A stretch of 21,589 nt of DNA from Deferribacteres bacterium (GCA_013152795.1 JAADFS010000304.1:1-21589); one strand, 5' to 3'; positions 1 through 7,101 are shown, counted from the first letter of the stretch. The notes: a model not told the origin generated them from the letters alone. Numbers and translations: made by a program.

Positions 1-1123
1 TGAATTATGGATAGAGGCGCAGAATGATAAATATCTCTATCACACAAGGGCCATAGGCGTAATCATGGAGATACTTTCAGACCTGATGCCCCGGGATGCC
101 CGCAGGATACACATCGTTATCAGGGAAAACGGAATTCCCTTAACCGGCCTTACATTTTACAGGAACGATCTGTCAGACCTCTACACCGGAAGAATGACAC
201 TTGATGAATTTCTCCTGCTTTCTGAATTCGGCACCGCGGTATCTGATGATATCACCGCCCCGGGCATGTACAGAAAACAGTACGGCTACGGGCTGAAACC
301 CGACCTGCAGATGTTTATCAACGATCCCTCGGGTTTCTTCAAATACCGGCTGGGCGTTAAGGGATGGCTGAGTTACCACCCGTGGAAAGGTTCATCATTT
401 GTTGCAGCGCTTGCAGCGTATCCTTTAAACAACATCTCAACCACGAACGAGCCTCTTTCGATACCGGTCAGGTCTGATCTCGTGTTTTATAAAAAGGAGA
501 AAGTAGCCCTTGACAGATTGATGTTCGACCAGACCGGAAAGCTCTCCCCGGACATCTTCGGCAGGTTTTCGGCAGGGCTGCTGGAGGTACAGTATGCAGG
601 CGTTGACGCGGAGATCGCGATGCCGGTGTTTGACGGGAGAATACTGCTGGGCTTAAGCGGAAGCGCGGTGAGAAAACGGCGGCGGGACAATCCGTTCAAA
701 CTTGCAGATAATGACACCGGCAAGCTGTACACCACCGCATTTTTCAACACCCGTTTGAATATTCCCGAAAGAGAGATCGCCGTGGACATAAAAGCAGGCA
801 GGTTCCTTGCAGGGGACAGGGGCATGCGTGTCACAGTATCAAAGCATATAAACGGCGTAACCGTATGGGCATGGTACAGCATTACGGATACATCAATTTT
901 TGAAGACGACTTCAACAGGGGTTATCATGACAAGGGGATCGGTGTCTCCATCCCGCTGAGGCTGTTTAAAGGGACCGATTCAAGGAGGGTTTATTCTTAC
1001 ATTCTGTCGCCCTGGACAAGGGACACCGGGCAGGATATAGACCATTTCGGTTCGCTGTTTGATCTCATCGGCAGGAACACCGGAGTGTTCCTTGACAACG
1101 ACAAAAAAATGCTGTATAGATAA
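1..1123 (+). CDS. yjbH: YjbH-like outer-membrane exopolysaccharide protein, 5'-truncated
   Basis: The reading frame is open from base 2 with no stop upstream of the first ATG (position 65), so this is the C-terminal part of a longer gene whose start lies outside the window. The visible ~373 residues resemble the C-terminal half of enterobacterial YjbH (DUF940). Shared features are a segment reading AGRFLAGDRG, alternating beta-strand-like stretches, a late VSIPLRLF strand and the closing SPWTRDTGQ motif, which matches WTPLTRDGGQ in E. coli YjbH as I recall it. Full-length YjbH is near 700 residues, so about half is missing. Family members are predicted outer-membrane beta-barrels acting in export or assembly of an extracellular polysaccharide. 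The YjbE-like gene just downstream supports this call. The exact sugar and transport role are unknown. Confidence 0.85.
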   Translation, partial: ELWIEAQNDKYLYHTRAIGVIMEILSDLMPRDARRIHIVIRENGIPLTGLTFYRNDLSDLYTGRMTLDEFLLLSEFGTAVSDDITAPGMYRKQYGYGLKPDLQMFINDPSGFFKYRLGVKGWLSYHPWKGSSFVAALAAYPLNNISTTNEPLSIPVRSDLVFYKKEKVALDRLMFDQTGKLSPDIFGRFSAGLLEVQYAGVDAEIAMPVFDGRILLGLSGSAVRKRRRDNPFKLADNDTGKLYTTAFFNTRLNIPEREIAVDIKAGRFLAGDRGMRVTVSKHINGVTVWAWYSITDTSIFEDDFNRGYHDKGIGVSIPLRLFKGTDSRRVYSYILSPWTRDTGQDIDHFGSLFDLIGRNTGVFLDNDKKMLYR

Positions 1124-1203
1124 CCTTAACGGTGCATAAACCGGCAAGGCAGGGCTGGTTCCACTGCCGCGCAATTTTATGCCCGGTGCAGGATTAACCT
1201 TAA
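1121..1203. repeat. Dyad element bounded by 9-bp direct repeats
   Basis: TAACCTTAA occurs at 1121-1129 and again at 1195-1203. Between the copies lies a dyad: GCATAAA (1134-1140) pairs with TTTATGC (1176-1182), with an inner GGCAG/CTGCC pair (1149-1153, 1163-1167). GGTGCA also appears twice, at 1131 and 1185. It could be a hairpin between the yjbH-like and yjbE-like genes, or a tiny miniature inserted element with a target duplication. The sequence shows the symmetry but not the function. Confidence 0.4.
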
Positions 1204-1225
1204 TATTTGCATGAAGGAGGGGAAA

Positions 1226-1699
1226 ATGAAAAAAGCGGTGAGTCTGTCATTAATCTGCTCGCTTCTTGTCTTTTTTGCGGGCTTTGTTCCCCGGGCTGAA
1301 GCCCAGACCGAAACAATCGCAACAATAGACGCTGCAAAGGAACTCGCGCAGAATGCCGGAGGTGTTTTCGTGGAAGGGGAGAAAGTGCCTGCCCTGACAG
1401 GCAATCAGGTTGCCCTGCCGGTAATAGAAGAGGAGAGCGGCAAAATCCTGGGGCATATTGTGGCTGAACGGAACAGCCTCGTATCCGCCCTTAATGCAGC
1501 CGGGCATACGGAAGTCGCCTCTGCAATAGCGGCCGGTGAGGCCGGTGCTGCTGCCGGCACCACAGTAGGCGCCGGAATCATCGGCGGCACGACGGGTATG
1601 ACGGCCCTGGGAGTGGCTGCGGTCGCAGGTGTCGCGCTGGCTGTAAGCGGTGGCGGCGGCGACAGCACATCAGGCCACAGCACCACATCAAATCATTAA
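1226..1699 (+). CDS. YjbE-like secreted Gly/Ala/Ser-rich protein
   Basis: This is a 157-residue protein. I chose the ATG at 1226 because AGGAGGGG lies 5 nt upstream; the in-frame ATG at 1211 would place this ribosome-binding site inside the gene. It has a clear Sec signal peptide (MKKAVSLS, hydrophobic core, AEA cleavage site near residue 27). Next comes a ~60-residue region with acidic and hydrophobic residues, then an Ala/Gly-rich hydrophobic stretch, and a tail with GGGGDS followed by a Ser/Thr/His-rich end. The tail resembles E. coli YjbE, a small exported protein of the yjbEFGH exopolysaccharide operon, where a hydrophobic helix is followed by GGGD and a Thr-rich tail. Position directly after a yjbH-like gene supports the link. 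Its mature role is unknown, and the N-terminal domain is longer than in E. coli YjbE. Confidence 0.7.
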   Translation: MKKAVSLSLICSLLVFFAGFVPRAEAQTETIATIDAAKELAQNAGGVFVEGEKVPALTGNQVALPVIEEESGKILGHIVAERNSLVSALNAAGHTEVASAIAAGEAGAAAGTTVGAGIIGGTTGMTALGVAAVAGVALAVSGGGGDSTSGHSTTSNH

Positions 1700-1727
1700 T
1701 TAAAACGATCGGTTATCCCGTTGCCAT

Positions 1728-1754
1728 GGGAACCCTCTGCGCAGGGGGGTTCCC
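1728..1754 (+). terminator. Hairpin after the yjbE-like gene
   Basis: GGGAACCC (1728-1735) pairs perfectly with GGGTTCCC (1747-1754), and the inner CTGC/GCAG can extend the stem. It begins 28 nt after the yjbE-like stop codon. No strong T-run follows, so termination would be weak or partial. The G-run in its right arm is also the only ribosome-binding-like sequence for the TTG start at 1755, so folding could hide that site. Confidence 0.45.
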
Positions 1755-2306
1755 TTGCAGACCGTCCATTCATTCCCTATGCATAACGTATTGATATTGC
1801 TGTCCGTTTTGTTGGCAGGCTGCCTCCCCGCATTTACTATCAATGACCACCTCCGGGACCGCGAACAATCGCCGGCTCCGGTTCTCGAGTCAGCCGAGGA
1901 GTTCTTTGTTTCTCTGGAAAGCGGCAGATATGATACCGCGTGGGAACTGCTGACAGAGAAATCTCACGAAGCAATCATAGACGATGTCTATCAGGCTTCC
2001 CTTAAGATACAGAAGGATATAAGAAAAGATGTCATCATAGGAGACTTCAGAAACAGGGGGATAATCTTCAGCAACTACTGGAGAGCCTTTGCAAGAAATC
2101 TCGACACGGCCATGATACTGGAGCGCAGCAGATGGGAAATAGGTTACATTAAACCCGCCAAAGCAGAAATCCTTATCTCCCACAGGGGAGCCCCGCCCGC
2201 AAGATTAATGATGTTCATGGAAAATCACAAATGGAAAGTAGGTCTTGTCGAGACATTCCGCACAAAAAAACCCTGGTTTGAATTACTGTATAAGGAATTA
2301 TTATAA
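1755..2306 (+). CDS. Small lipoprotein with NTF2-like fold (hypothetical)
   Basis: This 183-residue protein (175 if the ATG at 1779 is used) has a short hydrophobic signal ending in the lipobox LLAGC, so it is probably acylated on Cys and membrane-anchored. The mature part starts with a Pro-rich linker. It continues with EEFFVSLESGRYDTAWELL, a pattern typical of SnoaL/NTF2-like or DUF4878 domains, and ends with a strand containing HKWKVGLVETF. No catalytic residues are evident. The TTG at 1755 has a G-run 5-6 nt upstream; the ATG at 1779 has no visible ribosome-binding site, so the start is uncertain. It follows yjbH- and yjbE-like genes and may belong to that envelope operon, though it does not clearly match YjbF or YjbG. 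I do not recognise a specific function. Confidence 0.65.
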   Translation: MQTVHSFPMHNVLILLSVLLAGCLPAFTINDHLRDREQSPAPVLESAEEFFVSLESGRYDTAWELLTEKSHEAIIDDVYQASLKIQKDIRKDVIIGDFRNRGIIFSNYWRAFARNLDTAMILERSRWEIGYIKPAKAEILISHRGAPPARLMMFMENHKWKVGLVETFRTKKPWFELLYKELL

Positions 2307-2318
2307 CCTCATTCTTCC

Positions 2319-2391
2319 TTGACAAAACCCCTTGTCAATATTTAAAATTGTAAACTTTCGTTTACTCCCAAAACATCTATAATTTAGGAGG
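2319..2391 (+). promoter_or_regulatory. Promoter and paired palindromes upstream of dsrH-dsrE-dsrF-tusA
   Basis: The -35 TTGACA (2319-2324) and -10 TAAAAT (2343-2348) are separated by 18 nt. The -35 lies in a perfect inverted repeat, TTGACAA-N6-TTGTCAA (2319-2338). A second perfect palindrome, GTAAAC-TTTC-GTTTAC (2350-2365), covers the expected transcription start. AGGAGG at 2386-2391 serves the gene at 2399. The symmetry suggests one or two dimeric regulators, but neither site matches a regulator motif I can name with confidence. Confidence 0.6.
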
Positions 2392-2398
2392 TATACAC

Positions 2399-2695
2399 AT
2401 GAAATTAGCCGTATTCGTGAGCGATTACAGAATGACCGTCGACACACTTGACCGGCTGTCACCTGAAAAAATGGGCATAATCCTGGTACAGAACGGCGTT
2501 TATCATGCCACCCTTAAGGAAAACGGCACACCCTCTGCTCTTCTGAATAAATCCGCTGAATTCTATGCCCTCAAGGAGGACCTTGAAACAAGGGGGCTGG
2601 ACGCTTCCAATGTTGACAGCAAGGTAAAGGTGATTACACTGGGGGATGTAGTCGACCTGATATTTAATGATTATGAAAAAACCGCTTGGATATAG
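2399..2695 (+). CDS. dsrH: DsrH/TusB-like sulfur relay protein
   Basis: This 98-residue protein starts at an ATG 7 nt after AGGAGG. Its length, the N-terminal LAVFVSDYR strand, a middle GIILVQNGVYHAT strand, the LKEDLETRGL segment and a C-terminal aromatic ending (KTAWI) fit the DsrH/TusB family, small partners of the DsrE-DsrF heterohexamer that handles protein-bound persulfide. It contains no cysteine at all, so it cannot itself carry a persulfide and would be structural. Its stop is followed 14 nt later by the dsrE-like gene, with the next ribosome-binding site overlapping this stop. The order H-E-F differs from the usual E-F-H of sulfur oxidizers. The family call is firm for the DsrEFH superfamily, less so for the H subtype. 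Confidence 0.72.
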   Translation: MKLAVFVSDYRMTVDTLDRLSPEKMGIILVQNGVYHATLKENGTPSALLNKSAEFYALKEDLETRGLDASNVDSKVKVITLGDVVDLIFNDYEKTAWI

Positions 2696-2709
2696 GAGGT
2701 AAGATAGAA

Positions 2710-3069
2710 ATGGGAAAACTTACAATTGGTTGTTTTGCTTCACTCGTCGGCTCTCTGAACCTCGACTTTGCCGTCAAGCTCTCTGCAGCGGCAATTGAAA
2801 AGGGGCACACGGTCGACCTCTGGGTATCAGGCAATGGAACAATGCTCTCGATAAAAGACCAGCGTCCCTTCAAGGATTACTCCCACCTCGAGAAACCCCT
2901 TAAAGAACTGATGGCAAAAGGATTGACCGTAACGGCCTGTGAAGCCTGCGCAGAGGCCCGCGGCTATAACAAGGACGTTACAATGGAAGGCTTTAAAAGA
3001 CACAGTATGGACTGGTACCTTGCAAGCACTTTTAGCGCTGACAGGGTTCTGCATATAGGAGGTGAATAA
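2710..3069 (+). CDS. dsrE: DsrE-like sulfurtransferase subunit
   Basis: This is a 119-residue protein. I chose the ATG at 2710, with AGGAGG 9-10 nt upstream, because the longer TTG-initiated frame from 2686 would start inside dsrH and contain that ribosome-binding site. The fold pattern is DsrE-like: an N-terminal strand and helix, the DLWVSGNGTM strand, then ACEACAEARGY, where Cys80 occupies the position of the persulfide-carrying Cys of DsrE/TusD. Cys77 is a close second thiol and Cys8 lies in the first strand. It probably accepts sulfane sulfur from TusA or a similar donor and exchanges it with DsrC. It is packed between dsrH- and dsrF-like genes, 2 nt before the latter, so the three are likely cotranslated and form a complex. 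Confidence 0.78.
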   Translation: MGKLTIGCFASLVGSLNLDFAVKLSAAAIEKGHTVDLWVSGNGTMLSIKDQRPFKDYSHLEKPLKELMAKGLTVTACEACAEARGYNKDVTMEGFKRHSMDWYLASTFSADRVLHIGGE

Positions 3070-3071
3070 GA

Positions 3072-3485
3072 ATGGCAACAACTAAATTGGGATTTATCGT
3101 CCAGAGACCACCATACAAGAGTGAAAACCCCAAACTTGCTCTTACTCATGCAATCGCCACGCAGAGCGTTGAGGTATATTTAAATGAAGGAGATACGGTT
3201 ACAGCGGATATTGCATTTATAGGAGACGGCGTTCTTAACTGCAAGAAAGATCAGAAGGCAATGGATTATTACGGTCTGACAAGCACCGAGCAGCATATTA
3301 AAATGGCTCTTCTCGTTGACATCAACATCTGGGTATGCAAAGAGGATGTGGAGAAGTTCGGCCTGTCGGAAGATGACCTGGTGCTTGATGCAGAGGAATT
3401 CGGTGCGGATATGACAGTTAATGTCGTTCCTTACAGTGAGATTTCCAAGAAGATGGAAGAAATGAATCATCTCCTTTTCTTTTAA
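3072..3485 (+). CDS. dsrF: DsrF-like (DsrE superfamily) sulfur relay subunit
   Basis: This 137-residue protein begins 2 nt after the dsrE-like stop; its ribosome-binding site (AGGAGG) lies in the end of that gene. It has the DsrE/DsrF/TusC fold signature: an N-terminal KLGFIVQRPPY strand, a helix with THAIATQSVEVYL, the DIAFIGDGVLNC strand-loop, and a later IWVCKEDVEKFGL segment. Cys57 and Cys89 are the only thiols; Cys89 sits where DsrE-family members often carry the active Cys. It probably completes an HEF-type complex with the two preceding genes. The tail ends in MNHLLFF, a short hydrophobic end. Assignment as DsrF rather than a second DsrE is inferred from order and length. Confidence 0.72.
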   Translation: MATTKLGFIVQRPPYKSENPKLALTHAIATQSVEVYLNEGDTVTADIAFIGDGVLNCKKDQKAMDYYGLTSTEQHIKMALLVDINIWVCKEDVEKFGLSEDDLVLDAEEFGADMTVNVVPYSEISKKMEEMNHLLFF

Positions 3486-3511
3486 AAATAATTTACTTAT
3501 AGGAGGTAGTA

Positions 3512-3763
3512 ATGGCTGACTTAAAGTCTCAGACACCGACACAAACCCTTGATGTACTGGGAAGAGTATGTCCCTATCCCCTGGTATTGACCAAGAAGAC
3601 CATCGAAAAGGCACCGGAGGGCACATTGCTGAAGGTACTCTGCGATGCCCCTGCATCAGCAGAAGACACCATCCCCAAATACTGTGAAAAGCAGGGATAC
3701 GGTTTTGAGTCGGTAAAACTTGAAGACAAGGGATACTGGGAGATTTACATCAAGAAGGGTTAA
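3512..3763 (+). CDS. tusA: TusA-family sulfur carrier protein
   Basis: This 83-residue protein starts at an ATG 5-6 nt after AGGAGG. The sequence LDVLGRVCPYPLVLTKK contains the diagnostic CPxP motif, with Cys20 as the persulfide-carrying residue. The following PEGTLLKVLCDAPASAEDTIPKY matches the TusA/SirA beta-alpha-beta fold, and length is typical. It carries sulfane sulfur between rhodanese- or desulfurase-type donors and DsrE/DsrC-type acceptors. It is the last gene of the dsrH-E-F-tusA unit, 26 nt after dsrF-like and followed by a strong terminator. The neighbourhood implies a dedicated role in dissimilatory sulfur metabolism rather than tRNA thiolation. Two extra Cys (43 and 58) are present. 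Confidence 0.9.
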   Translation: MADLKSQTPTQTLDVLGRVCPYPLVLTKKTIEKAPEGTLLKVLCDAPASAEDTIPKYCEKQGYGFESVKLEDKGYWEIYIKKG

Positions 3764-3784
3764 ACATACTTCTCAGACAGATAC

Positions 3785-3822
3785 AAAAAAGACGTTCCGG
3801 ATTTTCCGGAACGTCTTTTTTT
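3785..3822. terminator. Strong bidirectional intrinsic terminator
   Basis: An 11-bp perfect stem, GACGTTCCGGA (3791-3801) with TCCGGAACGTC (3805-3815), has a TTT loop. A-run 3785-3790 lies on one side and T-run 3816-3822 on the other, so it works in both directions. It separates the + tusA operon from the convergent - ferredoxin end of the dsrC-dsrJ operon. Confidence 0.92.
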
Positions 3823-3852
3823 ATTATTCGCTCTTTGCAGTTTGCGGAGTGC

Positions 3853-4038
3853 TTACATCTCCGTTACTGTGATAGCGCTGGTAGGGCATGATTCCACACA
3901 GGTCAGGCAATTGGCACAGTCCGCAGCCTGGTATGGATCTGATTTGCCGTCGGTCATTTGAAAGACTTCAGACGGGCAGAGATTCACGCACTCTTCACAC
4001 CCATCGCATTTTTCAGTATCAACCTGGACATCGATCAT
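3853..4038 (-). CDS. 2x[4Fe-4S] ferredoxin, last gene of the dsrMKJ unit
   Basis: This 61-residue protein starts at an ATG with GAGGAGG about 10 nt upstream. Two cluster motifs are complete: CDGCEECVNLCP near residues 11-22 and CANCLTCVESCP near residues 41-52. It is a small soluble cytoplasmic ferredoxin of the clostridial type. It sits 63 nt after dsrJ on the same strand and directly before the bidirectional terminator, so it is most likely the end of the dsrC-rsbRD-dsrMKJ transcript. It could exchange electrons with DsrK or DsrAB. It occupies the place where dsrO and dsrP normally follow dsrJ, but it lacks a signal peptide and is far too small to be DsrO. Confidence 0.9.
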   Translation of the reverse strand: MIDVQVDTEKCDGCEECVNLCPSEVFQMTDGKSDPYQAADCANCLTCVESCPTSAITVTEM

Positions 4039-4101
4039 CTTTTACACTTCCTCCTCTCTCATTGATTTTTTTTAACACCTTATATCAAGCGCGATTCATA
4101 T

Positions 4102-4482
4102 CTAATCCAGCTCATGGCATTCCCAGCAGTATGGCTTGACCGCAGCGTAAGTATGGCACCTGTCACAGAAGTTTTTCTGGCTTACGTGGCACTCCATGCA
4201 CGTGTCATAACTGCTGTCATATACCTTGCAGTCGGATGCCTTGTAGGTGTCCTTGTCGAATTCCTGGAGATCATCCATCCATTGTTTCAGAAGCTTCATG
4301 TGGTTCGCCCTCATGTAGCCCGTCGGCTCAATGCATTTCTTCTCCTCCAGTTCCTGAATGGCCGGAGTGTTAAGATCCGGTGCGGGTTTGACATTCGCCT
4401 TTCCGATATTCGAGTAAAAAGGGAATGTAACAATTGCCAGAAAAATGATGAGACCGATGATTATTTTGCCTCCGTCATACAT
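4102..4482 (-). CDS. dsrJ: DsrJ, triheme c-type cytochrome of the DsrMKJ complex
   Basis: This 126-residue protein has an N-terminal uncleaved membrane anchor (residues ~6-24) and three CxxCH heme sites at residues 95-99, 106-110 and 119-123. Cys50 in KKCIEP, followed by YMRANHMKLL, matches the conserved DsrJ region that includes the Cys proposed as an unusual heme ligand. The heme domain faces the periplasm. The start ATG overlaps the dsrK stop (TAATG), so translation is coupled. DsrJ usually works with DsrO and DsrP, and both are missing here: the next gene is a small ferredoxin. How its hemes connect electronically is therefore unclear unless dsrO and dsrP lie elsewhere. Confidence 0.92.
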   Translation of the reverse strand: MYDGGKIIIGLIIFLAIVTFPFYSNIGKANVKPAPDLNTPAIQELEEKKCIEPTGYMRANHMKLLKQWMDDLQEFDKDTYKASDCKVYDSSYDTCMECHVSQKNFCDRCHTYAAVKPYCWECHELD

Positions 4483-6107
4483 TACTCTTCCTCCTCGCTG
4501 TCTTCCATACCCGGAAGGGTTTCAAGTCTCAGGTCCATGGTCCTCTTTTTCTCGCCCTTCATAACAAGCGCATTTCCGACCAGTTCATGCGTCCCGCATA
4601 CACTTACACCCGGGACCCAGTAGTCCATCAATGTCGGCAACACCGCCCTGTCGATGGCGCAGATGTTTGCAAGCATGTTGACCCCGTGCTGCTCTTTTAC
4701 CTCCTTTACCGCATTCGCCCTGGGGAATCCGCCCCTCATCCTGAGCTCCATATTTTCCCCGGCATTCAGGCCCGAACCGCTCCCGCAGCAGAAGGTCTTT
4801 TCCCTGCTTGCATTTTTCGACATGTCATAAAAGTTGTTGCACACGTGCTTGATTATGTACCGCGGCTCTTCCAGTATTCCCATACCCCTTGAGGTATTGC
4901 AGGAATCATGGAAAGTAACCTTCAAGTGGTCATTCCGGCTCGGATCAAGCTTGAGCTTTCCGTTCTTGATAAGGTCCGCGGTGAATTCCGCTATATGCAC
5001 CATCTTGGTCGTCTTTGCATTTTCAAACTTTGTCCCCGTGATAGGGGATACCGGCTCCTCAAGGAAGTCCGCCGGGCCGTTCCACGTATCCATGAACTGG
5101 TGTACCACCCTCCACATGTGGCCGCACTCTCCACCGAGAATCCACTTGACTCCCAGCCTCTTGGCCTCGGCATATATCTTGTAATTGAGTCTCTTTGCCA
5201 TCTCCATGGACGTGAAGAAACCGAAGTTCCCCCCCTCTGATGCATAGGTGCTCCACGTGTAGTCAAGGCCGATTTCGTGGAGGAGCATCAGGTATCCCAT
5301 GCACGTATATGTGCCCGGGTCACCGAAGAGGTCTCCCGACGGTGTAACAAAGAGTATCTCCGCACCTTTCCGGTTAAAAGAGGGTTCAACCCTTATGCCC
5401 GTGATTTCCTCTATGTCGTCTATCATATATTCCAGATTGCTTACTATGGCATGCGGCTCAAGTCCCAGATGATTGCCCTTTCTGTAGCAATTGGCCACCG
5501 GGCCCGCTATCCAGTCCGTATTGCATCCTATCAGGTTCAGGAGCTCCCTGCCGATCATTGTAATCTCGGCCTGGTCTATGCCGTACGGGCAGAACACCGA
5601 GCAGCGCCGGCATTCCGTGCACTGGTAAAAATAGTACCACCACTCCTTCAGCACATCATAGGTCAGCTCCCTTGCGCCAGCCCACTGTCCGAAAATCTTC
5701 CCGGCCGGGGTAAAGTATTTCCTGTACACCGACCTTATAAGCTCCGCCCTCAGGACAGGCATATTCTTCGGGTCGCCTGAGCCTATAAAAAAGTGGCACT
5801 TGTCCGCACAGGCACCGCACCTTACGCATATGTCCATAAAGAGCCGGAATGAGCGGTACTTCTCCAGCCTCTCTTTTAATCCGTCAAGAATAATATCCTT
5901 CCAGTTTTCCGGCAGCTTCCAGTCCTCTTCATTGGGTTTCCATTCCCTGGGATTGGGGAAACCCACCTCTTCAAGATACTTCGGCCTGGAGCCGAAACAG
6001 TACATACCCTCTTTAAACTGCACGGGGGTTTCCCTCCACGTGCAGCCGGTCCTGGGAGGTTTATAGTCTATCTTGGAAAGCTCTTCGGGTTTTGGTAATT
6101 TTGCCAT
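4482..6107 (-). CDS. dsrK: DsrK, HdrD-like catalytic subunit for DsrC trisulfide reduction
   Basis: This 541-residue cytoplasmic iron-sulfur protein has two [4Fe-4S] motifs: CVRCGACADKC at 94-104 and CTECRRCSVFCP at 163-174. Its CCG-type domains include GGECGH (Cys328), DSCNTSRGMG (Cys403) and CCGSGSGLNAG (440-450), the ligands of the noncubane-type cluster known from HdrB/HdrD. DsrK takes electrons from DsrM and reduces the DsrC trisulfide formed by DsrAB. It starts 4 nt after the dsrM stop, with AAGGAG inside the end of dsrM. The C terminus is a run of acidic residues overlapping dsrJ by one base. Length and motifs are complete, with no sign of damage. Confidence 0.95.
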   Translation of the reverse strand: MAKLPKPEELSKIDYKPPRTGCTWRETPVQFKEGMYCFGSRPKYLEEVGFPNPREWKPNEEDWKLPENWKDIILDGLKERLEKYRSFRLFMDICVRCGACADKCHFFIGSGDPKNMPVLRAELIRSVYRKYFTPAGKIFGQWAGARELTYDVLKEWWYYFYQCTECRRCSVFCPYGIDQAEITMIGRELLNLIGCNTDWIAGPVANCYRKGNHLGLEPHAIVSNLEYMIDDIEEITGIRVEPSFNRKGAEILFVTPSGDLFGDPGTYTCMGYLMLLHEIGLDYTWSTYASEGGNFGFFTSMEMAKRLNYKIYAEAKRLGVKWILGGECGHMWRVVHQFMDTWNGPADFLEEPVSPITGTKFENAKTTKMVHIAEFTADLIKNGKLKLDPSRNDHLKVTFHDSCNTSRGMGILEEPRYIIKHVCNNFYDMSKNASREKTFCCGSGSGLNAGENMELRMRGGFPRANAVKEVKEQHGVNMLANICAIDRAVLPTLMDYWVPGVSVCGTHELVGNALVMKGEKKRTMDLRLETLPGMEDSEEEE

Positions 6108-6111
6108 GTCG

Positions 6112-7101
6112 TTACTCCTTTTCTACCGGTAATCCTACGGATTTCATTTTATCTCTGAACTCTTCCTCGTATTCTTCATACGTATGAACCTTCACGTCAT
6201 AGTTCCACGGATTTATATGCCTCCGCATCCTGCTGTTGTTGGGCAGATTTCTTGTAGGACTCAGGAATACACCGCCCATATGCATCAGCTTGCTGAAGGG
6301 AAAGTACGCAAAGAGGACGCATATGAGGAACAGGTGTATGAAAAATATCGAGCCTATCCCCTCAGGGACGACCGGGGAAAAGGTTACCAGCCCCATTGTG
6401 AGTTCCTTCACACTTACAATATCCACCTTTATGTAATAACGCATTATAATGCCGGAGAGGGCCACACCCATTATCAGAAACAGGGGGAAATAGTCGGCCG
6501 TAAGTGAGATATACCGCACACCGGGGATAAACGCCCTTCTCAGGAACAGGTATATGACCGCCCCGAGCAGCACCCATCCGGTGACCAATAAATGGGGAGC
6601 GCCTGACTTAAAATATCCATCCACCATATCCAGATAACTCACGAATGACGGTACCGGATTGGTGAAAAACCTGAGATGTCTGAGCAGGACGATAAAAAAC
6701 GAGTAATGAAAAATCAGGCCACCCAGCCACAGCCATTTTGTCCCTGTGTACTTAAGTTCACCGTTCTGAAGGCCGGTCTTCAGATTCCTGAAAAGGGAGC
6801 GGAAAAAGAACACTTCAAGCGCCATCCTGCCGATAACGCCCAGTGTCCCGGAGGGGTTGTCAAGCTTGCTGTCCTTGATCCATGGAAGGCTCTTCTGCTG
6901 CCCGCAGGTCGTCGGGATATGGAAAGGAACCGGCGAGCGCCCCCACTGGATCACCCTGTTTATAAAGCCGATAACAAATACCGCAAACGCAGCATATGGA
7001 ATAATGACACCGAAAAGAAACTGCAGATTAACCAGTTCCACACCGGCAAAGGCTATCACTGCAAGCAGTACAACGATGCAGAAGGAAACGAACATTTCCA
7101 T
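6112..7101 (-). CDS. dsrM: DsrM, membrane cytochrome b subunit (NarI-like)
   Basis: This 329-residue integral membrane protein has about five or six transmembrane segments. The His residues sit where heme b ligands are expected: HYSFFIVLLRHLRFF in the middle, and IHLFLICVLFAYFPFSKLMHMGG near residues 255-278. It resembles NarI/HdrE gamma subunits and would oxidise menaquinol, passing electrons to DsrK. The C-terminal ~45 residues are charged and cytoplasmic. An AAAGGGGG ribosome-binding sequence lies just upstream of the ATG. The gene follows the rsbRD-like gene after 162 nt, which contains a TATAAC sequence that might be a weak internal promoter. dsrK follows after 4 nt. Confidence 0.93.
   Translation of the reverse strand: MEMFVSFCIVVLLAVIAFAGVELVNLQFLFGVIIPYAAFAVFVIGFINRVIQWGRSPVPFHIPTTCGQQKSLPWIKDSKLDNPSGTLGVIGRMALEVFFFRSLFRNLKTGLQNGELKYTGTKWLWLGGLIFHYSFFIVLLRHLRFFTNPVPSFVSYLDMVDGYFKSGAPHLLVTGWVLLGAVIYLFLRRAFIPGVRYISLTADYFPLFLIMGVALSGIIMRYYIKVDIVSVKELTMGLVTFSPVVPEGIGSIFFIHLFLICVLFAYFPFSKLMHMGGVFLSPTRNLPNNSRMRRHINPWNYDVKVHTYEEYEEEFRDKMKSVGLPVEKE

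Noticed and set aside
2378..2383. TATAAT just before the dsrH ribosome-binding site
   Set aside because: Transcription from it would start inside or after AGGAGG, so the upstream TTGACA/TAAAAT pair is the better promoter.
2686..2709. TTG-initiated longer dsrE-like ORF
   Set aside because: It begins inside dsrH and contains the ribosome-binding site for the ATG at 2710.
2399..3763. YTD-type sulfur-disproportionation cluster
   Set aside because: tusA and DsrE-like genes are present, but no YedE-like transporter gene is in the window, so I do not use that name.
5059..5266. Opposite- or alternative-frame ORFs inside dsrK and similar genes
   Set aside because: They have shadow-frame composition with no motif, and lie entirely within strongly recognised genes.
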